Shown: positions 1 through 8,754, counted from the stretch's first letter. The stretch: 64,000 nucleotides of DNA from Amycolatopsis tucumanensis (GCF_021654135.1 NZ_JAKGSD010000032.1:1-64000); one strand, 5' to 3'. The notes: generated by a model from the letters alone, not told the origin. Numbers and translations: made by a program.

Positions 1-15
1 CCTGATTGTGTTTCA

Positions 16-73
16 GTCGCCGAGCAGGCTTGTCAAGGCGGGAAAGCGTGCCTTGACAACCCTGGTCGGCGAC
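16..73. repeat. Large near-perfect inverted repeat (24-nt arms, 10-nt loop)
   Basis: The arms at 16-39 and 50-73 pair at 22 of 24 positions. The innermost ten pairs (TTGTCAAGGC against GCCTTGACAA) and the outermost eight (GTCGCCGA against TCGGCGAC) are perfect. The element lies 82 bp beyond the stop of the minus-strand alcohol dehydrogenase and could serve as its terminator, but no T-rich tract follows on either strand. A transposon-end or structured intergenic element is equally possible. The rest of 1-154 shows no gene. Confidence 0.6.
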
Positions 74-154
74 TAAAGATCGGCTGTGGATCGGGGGCGG
101 GGGAGGTCTGGTTGGGTTGGTCGCTTGCTTTTCGTTGCCGGGTGGCGGTTGGGG

Positions 155-1264
155 TTAGCCGTGGACGACTACGCCTCGGATGTTTTTGCCTGCCACCAGG
201 TCCTCGTAGCCTTGGTTGACGTCTTCGAGGCGGTACCGGTTGGTGACCAGCTCGTCCAGCTTCAGCGTGCCCGCCTGGTAGAGGTCCAGCATCTTCAGGA
301 TGTCCCGCTGCGGGTTGCCACTGCCGAACAGGCTCCCCTTGATCGTCTTCTCCCACAGGGTGAGCACCGCGCCGGAGACGTGGATCGTCGCCTTCGCGGG
401 GTCCGCCAAGCCGGTCACCACGACGACCCCGCCCTTGCCGACGACGTCGAACGCCGCCGACATCACCTCTTCGTCCACCACCCCGACCGTGACCAGCGCT
501 TTGTCCGCGCCCTGTCCCCGGGTCAGCTCGGTGACCACCTCGTGCGCCTCCCCCGCCGTCGCGAAGGCGTGGGTGGCTCCCAGCTTCAGCGCGGTGTCCC
601 GCTTGAACGCCAGCGGGTCGACCACCACGACGTTCTTCGCCCCGGCGTGCGCCGCGCCCTGCACCGAGTTGATGCCGATCCCGCCGATCCCGTAGATGAC
701 CACGGTCTCACCTGGCCGCACGTCCCCCGCGTACACGGCCGTGCCCCACCCGGTCGGGACACCGCAGCCGACGAGCACCGCGGTCTCCAGCGGCACGCTT
801 TCGTCCACTTTGACCACCGAGTGCTGCGAGATCGTCGAATACTCGGCGAAAGTGCCGAGCATGCACATCTGCCCGTAGTCGACCCCGCCCTTGTGGAACC
901 GGAAACTGCCGTCCGGGAAGCTGCCTTCCAGGATCGTCGCACCCATGTCGCACAAGCTCTGATGCCCCGTGGCGCAGTAACGGCACGTGCCGCAGTTCGG
1001 GATGAACGAGCACACGACGTGGTCACCGGGCTTGACCTTCGTGACCCCCGGCCCGACCTCCTCGATGATCCCGGCGCCCTCGTGCCCGCCCACGATCGGG
1101 AACCGCGGCGGCAAATCTCCATCGGACAGGTGCAGGTCGGAGTGGCACAAGCCGGCCGCGACGTAGCGGATCAGGACCTCGCCCTCCCGCGGGCCGTCCA
1201 GGTCCAGCTCGGTGATCTCGAACGGGGTCTTGAAATCGGTGAGTACAGCTGCCTTGACCTTCAT
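155..1264 (-). CDS. NDMA-dependent (nicotinoprotein) zinc alcohol dehydrogenase
   Basis: This 369-residue medium-chain dehydrogenase oxidises alcohols to aldehydes. It resembles the actinobacterial family assayed with N,N-dimethyl-nitrosoaniline, which keeps its nicotinamide cofactor bound. Catalytic zinc ligands are visible as C40, H61-E62 and the Cys of VGCGVPTG. The structural zinc site is C91, C94, C97 and C105. The dinucleotide motif YGIGGIGINS follows. The ATG at 1264 was chosen because the family starts with MKVKAAVL and an upstream in-frame extension overlaps the neighbour. It lies 11 bp downstream of the aldehyde dehydrogenase, so the two form an alcohol-to-acid pair in one transcript. 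The physiological alcohol is unknown. The regulator at 3322-4923 is a plausible controller. Confidence 0.93.
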   Translation of the reverse strand: MKVKAAVLTDFKTPFEITELDLDGPREGEVLIRYVAAGLCHSDLHLSDGDLPPRFPIVGGHEGAGIIEEVGPGVTKVKPGDHVVCSFIPNCGTCRYCATGHQSLCDMGATILEGSFPDGSFRFHKGGVDYGQMCMLGTFAEYSTISQHSVVKVDESVPLETAVLVGCGVPTGWGTAVYAGDVRPGETVVIYGIGGIGINSVQGAAHAGAKNVVVVDPLAFKRDTALKLGATHAFATAGEAHEVVTELTRGQGADKALVTVGVVDEEVMSAAFDVVGKGGVVVVTGLADPAKATIHVSGAVLTLWEKTIKGSLFGSGNPQRDILKMLDLYQAGTLKLDELVTNRYRLEDVNQGYEDLVAGKNIRGVVVHG

Positions 1265-1275
1265 GCGGATTCTCC

Positions 1276-2775
1276 TCAGAGCGCGACGTTGACGGCTTTG
1301 GTCTGGGTGTAGAGGTCGATGGCCTCGGCGCCGAGCTCGCGGCCCCAGCCGGACTGCTTGTACCCGCCGAACGGGATCGCGGTGTCGAAGCCGTTGTAGC
1401 AGTTGACCCACACCGAACCGGCCTTGATCTGCTTCGCCACCCGGTGGGCGCGCGAGATGTCCCGCGTCCAGATCCCCGCAGCCAGGCCGTATTCGGTGTT
1501 GTTCGCGGCCGCGGCGAGACCGTCCTCGGCCGAGAACGGGATCGCGGCCACGACCGGGCCGAAGATCTCCTCGCGCACCACGCTCATGTCGTCGCGCACG
1601 TCCACCAGCACGGTCGGCTCGACGTAGTAACCGGAGTCGCCGTGACGGCCGCCGCCGGTCAGGGCACGGGCGCCGTCCGCGATGCCCTGCCGCAGGTAGC
1701 TGGTGACGCGGTCGAGCTGCTCCTGCGACACGAGCGGGCCCAGCTGCGTCGTCGGGTCCAGGCCGGGGCCGATCTTGACCTGGCTCGCGAACTCCGCGAC
1801 ACCCTGGGTGAACTCGTCGAAGATGGACTCCTCGACGAACAACCGCGTGCCGGCCACACAGCACTGGCCGTGGTTGAACAGCCAGGCGTTGGCCGAACCG
1901 GGGATCGCGGCCTCCAGGTCGGCGTCGGCGAACACGATGTTGGGGCTCTTGCCGCCCAGCTCCAGCGACACCTTCTTCAGGTTGCCCTTGGCCGCGTCCA
2001 CGATCTTCTTGCCCACCTCGGTGGAACCGGTGAACGCGACCTTGTCGACGTCGTCGTGCGCGGCCAGCGCGGCGCCCGCGTCACCGAACCCGGTGAGGAT
2101 GTTGACCACGCCGTCCGGGAACCCGGCTTCGCAGAACAGCTCGCCGAGCAGCAACGCCGTCAGCGGAGTCTGCTCGGCAGGCTTCAGGATGACGGTGTTG
2201 CCGGCCGCGAGCGCGGGCGCCAGCTTGAACGCGGCCATCACCAGCGGGAAGTTCCACGGGATGATCTGCGCGCACACGCCGACCGGTTCCCGCAGCGTGT
2301 AGGCGTGCCACTGGCTGCCCGGGATCCACGGCACGGACGGGGTGATCGTGCGGCCCTCGATCTTGGTCGCCCACCCGGCGTAGTAGTGGAAGATGTCGGC
2401 CGCCCAGGCGACGTCGACGCCCTGCGCGACCGCCACGGACTTGCCGTTGTCCAGCGCCTCCAGCTGCGCGAACTGCTCGGCGCGCTCCAGCAGCAGGTCG
2501 CCGATCCGCCAGATCAGGCGCTGCCGCTCCGACGGCGTGGTGCGGGACCACGGACCGTCCTCGAACGCGCGCCGCGCCGCGGCCACCGCGCGGTCGACGT
2601 CCTCGGCGGCGCCGTGCGCCACCTCGGTGATCTTCTCCCCCGTGGCGGGGTCGAAGGTGGGGAACGTCCGGCCCGACACCGCGTTCACCCACTGCCCGCC
2701 GATCAGCAGCTGCTTGGTCCCGGACACGAACTCCCGAACCGCCGGCCGCACCGCCTGCTCCGCTACCGCAGTCAC
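1276..2775 (-). CDS. NAD(P)-dependent aldehyde dehydrogenase
   Basis: This 499-residue protein has the full aldehyde dehydrogenase fold and probably oxidises the aldehyde made by the adjacent alcohol dehydrogenase. Family residues are present: oxyanion Asn in PWNF (about N175), the general base in LELGGKSPN (about E272), and the catalytic Cys in GQCCVAG (about C306). The cofactor-binding FTGSTEVG is also there. The GTG at 2775 is preferred over an in-frame start 22 codons upstream because GAGGAGG sits six bases before it. The gene is divergent from the DoxX protein, and a palindrome at 2835-2849 lies in the shared promoter region. It resembles acetaldehyde/propanal-type enzymes encoded beside AcoR-like activators. 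Substrate is not proven; it could also take succinate semialdehyde from the operon at 5.5-11.6 kb. Confidence 0.92.
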   Translation of the reverse strand: MTAVAEQAVRPAVREFVSGTKQLLIGGQWVNAVSGRTFPTFDPATGEKITEVAHGAAEDVDRAVAAARRAFEDGPWSRTTPSERQRLIWRIGDLLLERAEQFAQLEALDNGKSVAVAQGVDVAWAADIFHYYAGWATKIEGRTITPSVPWIPGSQWHAYTLREPVGVCAQIIPWNFPLVMAAFKLAPALAAGNTVILKPAEQTPLTALLLGELFCEAGFPDGVVNILTGFGDAGAALAAHDDVDKVAFTGSTEVGKKIVDAAKGNLKKVSLELGGKSPNIVFADADLEAAIPGSANAWLFNHGQCCVAGTRLFVEESIFDEFTQGVAEFASQVKIGPGLDPTTQLGPLVSQEQLDRVTSYLRQGIADGARALTGGGRHGDSGYYVEPTVLVDVRDDMSVVREEIFGPVVAAIPFSAEDGLAAAANNTEYGLAAGIWTRDISRAHRVAKQIKAGSVWVNCYNGFDTAIPFGGYKQSGWGRELGAEAIDLYTQTKAVNVAL

Positions 2776-2834
2776 ACCAACCTCCTCGTCGTGGACGTGG
2801 CGGTAATGGTGACCTGCGCAACAGCGGGCTAACC

Positions 2835-2849
2835 GTGTCAAGTTGACAC
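2835..2849. promoter_or_regulatory. Perfect palindrome GTGTCAA-g-TTGACAC between divergent genes
   Basis: Seven-base arms flank a single central base. The site is 60 bp upstream of the aldehyde dehydrogenase start and 41 bp upstream of the DoxX start. The TGTC...GACA form suits a dimeric Fis-type helix-turn-helix such as that of the AcoR-like regulator 0.5 kb away, and TTGACA could itself be a -35 box. Which protein binds is inference. Confidence 0.5.
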
Positions 2850-2889
2850 AGTGACCTCACACCGCGCGGGGCTGCGTCGTCGGACCGGC

Positions 2890-3234
2890 ATGGACATCGC
2901 GTTGTGGATCATCGCGGCCGCGCTGGCGGCCGTCTTCCTGGCCAGTGGGGCCGTGAAACTGGCTCAACCGGCCGAAAAACTGGCCGCCACCGGGCTCAGC
3001 GTGAGCCTCGGCAAGACCATCGGGGTGCTGGAGGTGCTCGCCGCGGCAGGGCTGATCCTGCCCGCCGCGCTGGACATCGCGCCGGTGCTGTCGCCGCTCG
3101 CGGCCACCGGGCTGGTGCTGCTGATGGCCGGGGCGGTCGTGCAGCACGTCCGCCGCCGCGAAACGAAAGTCGCGGCGGTGCCCGTGGTGCTGCTCGTGCT
3201 GGCCGCCGTCGTGGCCTGGGGGTGGTTCGCGTGA
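2890..3234 (+). CDS. DoxX-family membrane protein
   Basis: A 114-residue integral membrane protein with four predicted helices. The opening stretch MDIALWIIAAALAAVFLASG followed by VKLAQP is typical of DoxX/DUF4870-like small proteins. The ATG at 2890 begins exactly at the first helix; an in-frame start 13 codons upstream would add a basic tail and has no better ribosome site. Family members are often co-regulated with redox enzymes, but their biochemical role is unsettled. Here it is divergent from the aldehyde/alcohol dehydrogenase pair and convergent with the AcoR-like gene, with an 87-bp gap holding nothing convincing. Confidence 0.8.
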   Translation: MDIALWIIAAALAAVFLASGAVKLAQPAEKLAATGLSVSLGKTIGVLEVLAAAGLILPAALDIAPVLSPLAATGLVLLMAGAVVQHVRRRETKVAAVPVVLLVLAAVVAWGWFA

Positions 3235-3321
3235 CCGCGTTCGAGGATGCTCGCGTCCCCGCTCACGGCGGGCGGCCGCTGGCGCATCCCGCCCGCGACG
3301 AGACACCCCTGCCGGGCAAGG

Positions 3322-4923
3322 TCAGCTCAGCCCGAGGCTCCGCACCCGCCGGTGCAGCGTTGAGCGGCTGATGCCGAGCAGCTTCGCGGCGTGGGCCTTG
3401 TTGCCGCCGCAGTCCCGCAGCGCGGCGGCGATCGCGTCGTGTTCGAGCTGCTCGATCGGCGTGAGGTGGCGTGCCCGGGGACTGCCCTGGTAGGCCTCCG
3501 GCAGGTCACGCGGCAACACGTCACCACACGCGCGGCCGGCCGCGACGTGCCGCAGCAGCGCCTTCAGCTCGCGCAGGTTGCCCGGCCACGGCTGCGCGGC
3601 GAGGACCTCCAGCGTGCGGGGCACGAACCGGAGGGTCGAGCCGAGGTCGGCCAGCATCGCCGCGACCAGCGCGGGCAGTTCGTCCCGCCGGGAGCGGAGT
3701 GGGGGCAGCTCCCGGCGGGCGATGCAGCGGCTGGCGAGGTCGGCGGCGGGGCCGGTCAGCTCGGACGGCGGCAAGCTGGTGAACGCGAACCAGCCGCGGT
3801 CCATGGCGGCCCCGACCCGGGCGGCCGCGCCGGCGGGCAGCAGGGCGATGTTCTCGATCACCAGCAGCCCGGTGTGCGACGCGACGAGCTGGTCGAGGGT
3901 GGGGGCCCAGTGCTGGGCGTCCACCGCGTCGAGCACGGCCAGCGCGGACTCCCCCGCCAGCTCGCGGGCCACCGTCGAACGGCCGGTGCCGGGCTCGCCG
4001 CTGATGAGGACATGCGTGCGTTGTTCCCGGTAGGTGGTGAAGTCCCGCTGCACCGGCCGCGGGGTGGCGCGCCGCGGGATCGCCTGCACCGCAGGCGGTT
4101 CCAGCTCGAACAGCACGCCGGACGCGCCGGTGATGCGCTCGAAGGACACGTCCGCGACGCGACCGGAGGACAGCCGGACGCTGCGGGCCTGCCGGACGCC
4201 GAACGGGGCGTCCATGGCGAGCCCGCGGAGGATCGCGTGGTCGGGGGCGTCGAGCAGGTCGGTGGCGGCGGCGTTGGCGAGGACGACGTCGTCGCCCAGC
4301 ACCAGGACCGGGCGCAGGCGGTTGAGGGCGGCTGCCTGGTAGGCGGCGAGCATGCGCTGCTCGGCCGCGCGGGAGCCCTCCAGCAGGCGCTGCTCGATGT
4401 CGGCGACCGTGCGGCGCAGGAACGGGCCGAGCAGCGGGCTGGCGTGGTCGGCCGGGCAGGTGATGTCGAGGACGCCCTCCAGGCGGCGGGTCACCGGGTG
4501 CGTGATCGGGTGGCCGTAGCAGGCGAAGGCCTTGAAGCTGTCGATGAAGTGCTCGTGCCCGTGCACGGCGAGGCCCTGGCGCAGCTCGAAGACCGTCGCG
4601 ATCGAGTTGGTGCCGGTGTTCTCCTCGGTGAAGCGCCTGCCGGGGACGACGCCGAGCCGGTCGAGGGTCGATTCCAGCCGGCGCTCGCCGAACCGCCGGT
4701 CGACGATCCAGGCGTCGCGGTCGGCGAGGATGAGGCTGAACGCGGTGTCGGCGAGCTCGCGGGTGGCCTGGTCGAGGACGGGTTCGGCGGCGAGAACGAG
4801 CCTGCTGCGGCGATCGATGTCCGCGACGGTGAGCCGGTCGACCGCGGCGTCCGGCCGGAGCCCGGACAGCTCCGCCCGGCGCCACGACTTGGCGATCTCG
4901 GGCCGCAACGCTGCGCTGTCCAT
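3322..4923 (-). CDS. AcoR-type GAF/AAA/Fis-HTH transcriptional activator lacking the sigma-54 loop
   Basis: The 533-residue protein has a GAF-like sensory region (about residues 50-190), a PAS-like linker (200-280), a reduced AAA+ region and a C-terminal Fis-type HTH (about 490-533, with ISRSTLHRRV). Walker A is GEPGTGRST at about 310. The stretch before the Walker-B-like GLLVIENIALLP is too short to hold the GAFTGA loop that contacts sigma-54. Actinobacteria generally lack sigma-54, and such loop-less members activate alcohol-, acetoin- or propane-oxidation genes by another route (family knowledge). The ATG at 4923 starts the conserved N-terminus; the open frame further upstream runs through intergenic repeats. 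Its likely target is the ALDH/ADH pair on the same strand upstream of 2775. Confidence 0.85.
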   Translation of the reverse strand: MDSAALRPEIAKSWRRAELSGLRPDAAVDRLTVADIDRRSRLVLAAEPVLDQATRELADTAFSLILADRDAWIVDRRFGERRLESTLDRLGVVPGRRFTEENTGTNSIATVFELRQGLAVHGHEHFIDSFKAFACYGHPITHPVTRRLEGVLDITCPADHASPLLGPFLRRTVADIEQRLLEGSRAAEQRMLAAYQAAALNRLRPVLVLGDDVVLANAAATDLLDAPDHAILRGLAMDAPFGVRQARSVRLSSGRVADVSFERITGASGVLFELEPPAVQAIPRRATPRPVQRDFTTYREQRTHVLISGEPGTGRSTVARELAGESALAVLDAVDAQHWAPTLDQLVASHTGLLVIENIALLPAGAAARVGAAMDRGWFAFTSLPPSELTGPAADLASRCIARRELPPLRSRRDELPALVAAMLADLGSTLRFVPRTLEVLAAQPWPGNLRELKALLRHVAAGRACGDVLPRDLPEAYQGSPRARHLTPIEQLEHDAIAAALRDCGGNKAHAAKLLGISRSTLHRRVRSLGLS

Positions 4924-5065
4924 CCTCGCCTCCCTTGGCGCCGATGCCCGAGCCACGTTAGCAACGGTTAACGCCACGGGTCGAGCGCTTGCCCCCGTCC
5001 GGGGGTGCCGCCGCTCCCGCCGAGTGTGGACTCGCCGCGCTGGGATGGGGGACCCGCGCGCCGGA

Positions 5066-5580
5066 GCGTGGACTCGCCGCTCAGCCGTGGGTGTCCAGCC
5101 GACGGAGCGAGAGCCCCGCGCCCGCGCACCTTCCGAGGGCACCTCGCCTGGGAAGCGAAACCGAATGCCGCTCCCCCACGGAACGTGAAATTCACCGCGC
5201 CGGAGCGGGGACCCGCGCGCGGGAGCGTGGACTCGCCGCTCAGCCGGGGGTGTCCAGCCGACGGAGCGAGAGCCCCGCGCCCGCGCACCCTCCGAGGGCA
5301 CCTCACCCGGGAAGCGAAACCGGATGCCGCTCCCCCACGGAACGTGAAATTCACCGCGCCGGAGCGGGGACCCTCGCGCGGGAGCGTGGGGCTTGCCGCT
5401 CAGGCGTCGGGGGTGTGTCCGGCCGACAGGGCGTGAGCCCGCGCCCACGCACCCTGCGAGGGCACCTCACCCCGGAAGCAAAACCGCGGATGCCGCTCCC
5501 CCGCCGAGTGTGGAACTCCCCGCGCCGAACGTGGAACTCGCGCGCCGGAGGGGAACTCGCCGCTCAGGCGCCAGGGGTGT
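5066..5580. repeat. 159-bp tandem repeat, three copies plus a partial one running into a gene end
   Basis: Copies begin at about 5066, 5225 and 5384. The spacing of 159 bp was measured on the shared GGAGCGTGG start, and the first two units are nearly identical. A partial fourth copy from about 5543 contains the last codons and stop of the FAD/Fe-S gene (CTGGACACCCC...TGAGCGGCGAGT on the minus strand), and earlier copies repeat that segment with TGAGCGGCGAGT intact. Because 159 is divisible by three, frames stay open through the block, but the encoded strings look like repeat translation and not a protein. The block fills almost all of 4924-5563; 4924-5065 shows no gene. Confidence 0.8.
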
Positions 5581-8389
5581 CCAGCGCCCGCGCGAGTACC
5601 TGCGCCAGGTGCAGCGCCTGCCGTCCGGTGAGGTCGTCGATCTGGGTGCGGCAGCTGAAGCCGTCCGCGAGGACCATCGTGTCCGGGGGCGCGGCCTCCA
5701 CCTCGGGCACCAGCACCCGGTTCGCCGCGGCGACCGACACCTCGTAGTGCCCCTTCTCGACCCCGAAGTTGCCCGCCAGCCCGCAACACCCCGAGTCCAG
5801 CGTCCGGTTCCGCACACCCACCCGGCGGAGCAACCGCTCGTCCGCCGCGTTGCCCATCACCGCATGCTGGTGGCAGTGTTGCTGCGTAATGGCCGACGCC
5901 TCGACCTCCGGGAACGACACGTCCGGCGCGTACTTCTCCAGGAACTCCGCCAGTGTGAACGCCTGCGACGGCAACCCGTGCAGCTCGGAGTCGTCCAGCA
6001 GCTCCCGCGAGTCGTGCCGGAACACCGCCAGGCAGCTCGGCTCCAGGCCCACGATCGGCGTCCCCGCCTCCAGTTCCGGCCGCAGCACCCGCAACGTCCG
6101 CCGCAGCACGCGGCGCGCCACCCCGAGCTGCCCGGTGGAGATCCAGGTCAGCCCGCAGCACACCGACGACGACGGCAGCACCACGTCGAACCCGGCGTGC
6201 TCCAGCACCCGCACCGCGTCGTGCCCGACCTCGGGCGACAGGAAGTTCGTGAACGTGTCCGGCCACAACACCACCCGCGGCCGCCCCCGCTCCTGTCCCC
6301 GGAACCCGCGCCGGAACGTCCGCGGCGCGAACCGCGGCAGCGACCGCTCCGGCGTGATCCCGCCCGCCTTCTTCACCAGCCCGGACAACCGACCGCCCAG
6401 CACGCGGTTCGCCAGCCGCGGCGCACCCGACGCGAGCCGCGCCAGCACCGGCAGGAACCCGAGCGTGTAGTGGCTCGCCGGGCGCAGCCGCCCCGCGTAG
6501 TGCTGGTGCAGGAACTCCGCCTTGTACGACGCCATGTCCACGTTGACCGGGCAGTCGGACAGACAACCCTTGCACGCCAGGCACAGGTCCAGCGCCTCCA
6601 GCACCTCGCCGGAGCGCCAGCCATCGGTGACCGTCTCGCCGCGCATCATCTCGAACAGCAGCCGCGACCGCCCGCGCGTCGAGTGCTCCTCGCGCCCGGT
6701 GACCATGTAGCTCGGGCACATCACGCCGGACGACTTGTCGACACACGCCCCGACGCCGACGCACCGGCGCGTCGCGGTCGCCAGGCTGCCGCCGTCGTGC
6801 GGGTACTTCAACGTCACCGGCAGCGACCGCACCGGCCCGTCGAACCGCAGGTCCGCGTCCAGCTTCCGGGGCCGCACCAGGTTGCCCGGGTTGAGCAGGT
6901 CCGCCGGGTCCCAGATCGCCTTGAACCGCTCGAACAGCGCCAGGATCTCCGGCGGGTACATCCGCGACAACAGCTCCGCCCGCGCCTGCCCGTCACCGTG
7001 CTCGCCGGACAGCGACCCGCCGTGCCGCACCACCAGGTCCGCCGCGTCCTCCATGAACGCCCGGAACTGCCGCCGGCCCTCGTCGCTGGTCAGGCCGAAG
7101 TTGATGCGCACGTGCACGCACCCCTCGCCGAAGTGTCCATACGGGACACCCTTCAGCCCGTACTTCCCCAGCAGAGCCCGGAAATCCCGTAGATAGGCCC
7201 CGAGATGAGCGGGCGGCACCGCGGAGTCCTCCCAGCCCGGCCAGGCCTCGGAACCGTCCGCCATGCGGGTCACGATCCCGGCCGCGGCCTCCCGCACCGA
7301 CCACAGCACCCGCTGGTCCGCCGGCCGCGTCTCCACCACGGTCGCCGCACCGGTGTCCCGCTCCAGGGCGGCCGCGACTTCGGCAGCCCGCGCCGCCGCC
7401 TCCGCCGGGTCCGCTCCCCCGACCTCGACGAACAACCAGCCGCGCCCCGCCGGCAGCAGGTCGACGGCCGGGTGCGACCGCCGCATCAACAGCGAGTCGA
7501 TGAGGTCGCGGCCCATGCCCTCGACGGTCAACGGCTTCAGCGGCAGCACCGACGGCACCGCGTCAGCAGCCGCGATGTCGTCGGCATAGCCCGCGACGAC
7601 CAGCGCGCGGGCCGCGGGCGCGGGCACCAGCCGCACGGTGATCTCGGTCAGCAGCACGCACGTGCCCTCGGTGCCGACCATGGCGCGGACCAGGTTCGTC
7701 CCGTTCTCCGGCAACAGCTGGTCCAGCGCGTACCCCGACACGCGCCGCGGGATCGACGGGAACGACGTCCGCAGCAGCGCCAGGTTGTCCAGCGCGAGCT
7801 GCTTCGACTCGGCGACCCGCGGATCGTCCGGCAGCGACTCCCCGATCGCCAGCCGCGTCCCGTCCGCGGTCAGCACGTCCAGCGCGACCACGTTGTCCGC
7901 GGTCCGCCCCCACGCCACCGAGTGCGAGCCGCACGCGTCGTTGCCCACCATGCCGCCGATCGTGCAGCGGCTGTGGGTCGACGGGTCCGGCCCGAACGTC
8001 AGCCCGTGCGGGGCGGCGGCCGCGCGCAACGCGTCCAGCACCACGCCGGGCTGCACGCGCGCGGTCCGCGCCTCCGGATCGATGTCCAGCACCCGGTTCA
8101 GGTGCCTGCTGTAGTCGATCACGACACCCTCGCCGAGCGCCTGCCCGCCGATGCTCGTTCCTGCGCCACGGGCGGTGATGGGGATTCGGAACTCCCGGCA
8201 CAGCCGGACCGTCGTCTCCAGGTCCTCCACAGTGGACGGGAACACGACGGCCAGCGGCACGTGCCGGTAGTTCGACGCGTCCATGCTGTAGGTCGCGCGC
8301 GCCGTCGTGCCGGACTCGACCTCACCGGTGAGCGCGCGGCCCAGCTCCGCGAGGAACCGGGCCACGCGCTCGTCCGCGACCACCGTCAT
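5564..8389 (-). CDS. FAD-linked oxidase/Fe-S (GlcD-GlpC fusion) dehydrogenase, D-2-hydroxyglutarate dehydrogenase (YdiJ)-like
   Basis: This 941-residue fusion has an N-terminal FAD-binding PCMH domain (about residues 35-215, with ITARGAGTSIGGQALG), an FAD-oxidase C-terminal domain (to about 530), two ferredoxin-type clusters and two C-terminal CCG domains. The cluster motifs are CVGVGACVDKSSGVMCPS near 545 and CLACKGCLSDCP near 600. The CCG motifs are CCGLTW near 745 and CCGLAGNFG near 865. The architecture matches E. coli YdiJ, which oxidises D-2-hydroxyglutarate. It is last in an operon whose transhydrogenase is predicted to make D-2-hydroxyglutarate, so it would regenerate 2-oxoglutarate and pass electrons to a quinone or cytochrome. 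The start at 8389 overlaps the FmdB stop by four bases. D-lactate is the main alternative substrate. Confidence 0.88.
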   Translation of the reverse strand: MTVVADERVARFLAELGRALTGEVESGTTARATYSMDASNYRHVPLAVVFPSTVEDLETTVRLCREFRIPITARGAGTSIGGQALGEGVVIDYSRHLNRVLDIDPEARTARVQPGVVLDALRAAAAPHGLTFGPDPSTHSRCTIGGMVGNDACGSHSVAWGRTADNVVALDVLTADGTRLAIGESLPDDPRVAESKQLALDNLALLRTSFPSIPRRVSGYALDQLLPENGTNLVRAMVGTEGTCVLLTEITVRLVPAPAARALVVAGYADDIAAADAVPSVLPLKPLTVEGMGRDLIDSLLMRRSHPAVDLLPAGRGWLFVEVGGADPAEAAARAAEVAAALERDTGAATVVETRPADQRVLWSVREAAAGIVTRMADGSEAWPGWEDSAVPPAHLGAYLRDFRALLGKYGLKGVPYGHFGEGCVHVRINFGLTSDEGRRQFRAFMEDAADLVVRHGGSLSGEHGDGQARAELLSRMYPPEILALFERFKAIWDPADLLNPGNLVRPRKLDADLRFDGPVRSLPVTLKYPHDGGSLATATRRCVGVGACVDKSSGVMCPSYMVTGREEHSTRGRSRLLFEMMRGETVTDGWRSGEVLEALDLCLACKGCLSDCPVNVDMASYKAEFLHQHYAGRLRPASHYTLGFLPVLARLASGAPRLANRVLGGRLSGLVKKAGGITPERSLPRFAPRTFRRGFRGQERGRPRVVLWPDTFTNFLSPEVGHDAVRVLEHAGFDVVLPSSSVCCGLTWISTGQLGVARRVLRRTLRVLRPELEAGTPIVGLEPSCLAVFRHDSRELLDDSELHGLPSQAFTLAEFLEKYAPDVSFPEVEASAITQQHCHQHAVMGNAADERLLRRVGVRNRTLDSGCCGLAGNFGVEKGHYEVSVAAANRVLVPEVEAAPPDTMVLADGFSCRTQIDDLTGRQALHLAQVLARALDTPGA

Positions 8390-8754
8390 GAACCCGATTC
8401 TCCCGGCACCGGATCGCCTGCCCGCAGGGGCGCCGCGGCGAAGCGCCCCTCGTGGGCGAGCACCGGACGGCGGTCGCCCGCCAGCTCCGGGTACTTCTGC
8501 TCCAGCTTCTCCCGCCGGGTCATCTGCTGGTGCCAGTGCCGCACCGTCTCCCGGTCGCCGTTGCCGGTGCCGCGCCAGCTCTTCGGCGCGTCGTCCCGGC
8601 TGGGCCCGGCCGAGGCGACGCCGCCGAGCCGCACCGCGGGCGGCAGGCGGCGTGGCGACGAACCGCACGCACAGCTCGGCGCGGGGCTGGCGGACGAGGG
8701 CACGAGCGCCTCGAACCGGTTCCCGCACTCGCACGCGTAGTCGTAGATGGGCAT
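8386..8754 (-). CDS. FmdB-family zinc-ribbon protein
   Basis: A 122-residue protein starting MPIYDYACECGNRFEAL. A CxC...CxC zinc ribbon (C8, C10, C28, C30) is followed by a low-complexity, charged tail containing RHWHQQMTRREKLEQKYPEL. FmdB-type ribbons are common next to amidase, methanol and formamide genes, and their molecular role is unproven (regulator or chaperone). It sits between the transhydrogenase (4-bp gap) and the FAD/Fe-S gene (4-bp overlap), so it is translationally coupled to both. A role in metal delivery or assembly for one of them is inference. Confidence 0.85.
   Translation of the reverse strand: MPIYDYACECGNRFEALVPSSASPAPSCACGSSPRRLPPAVRLGGVASAGPSRDDAPKSWRGTGNGDRETVRHWHQQMTRREKLEQKYPELAGDRRPVLAHEGRFAAAPLRAGDPVPGESGS

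Noticed and set aside
4968..5747. Frames through the 159-bp repeats that could encode a repetitive protein
   Set aside because: The repeat period is a multiple of three, so frames stay open by default; the units include copies of the stop region of a neighbouring gene, which shows a DNA-level origin.
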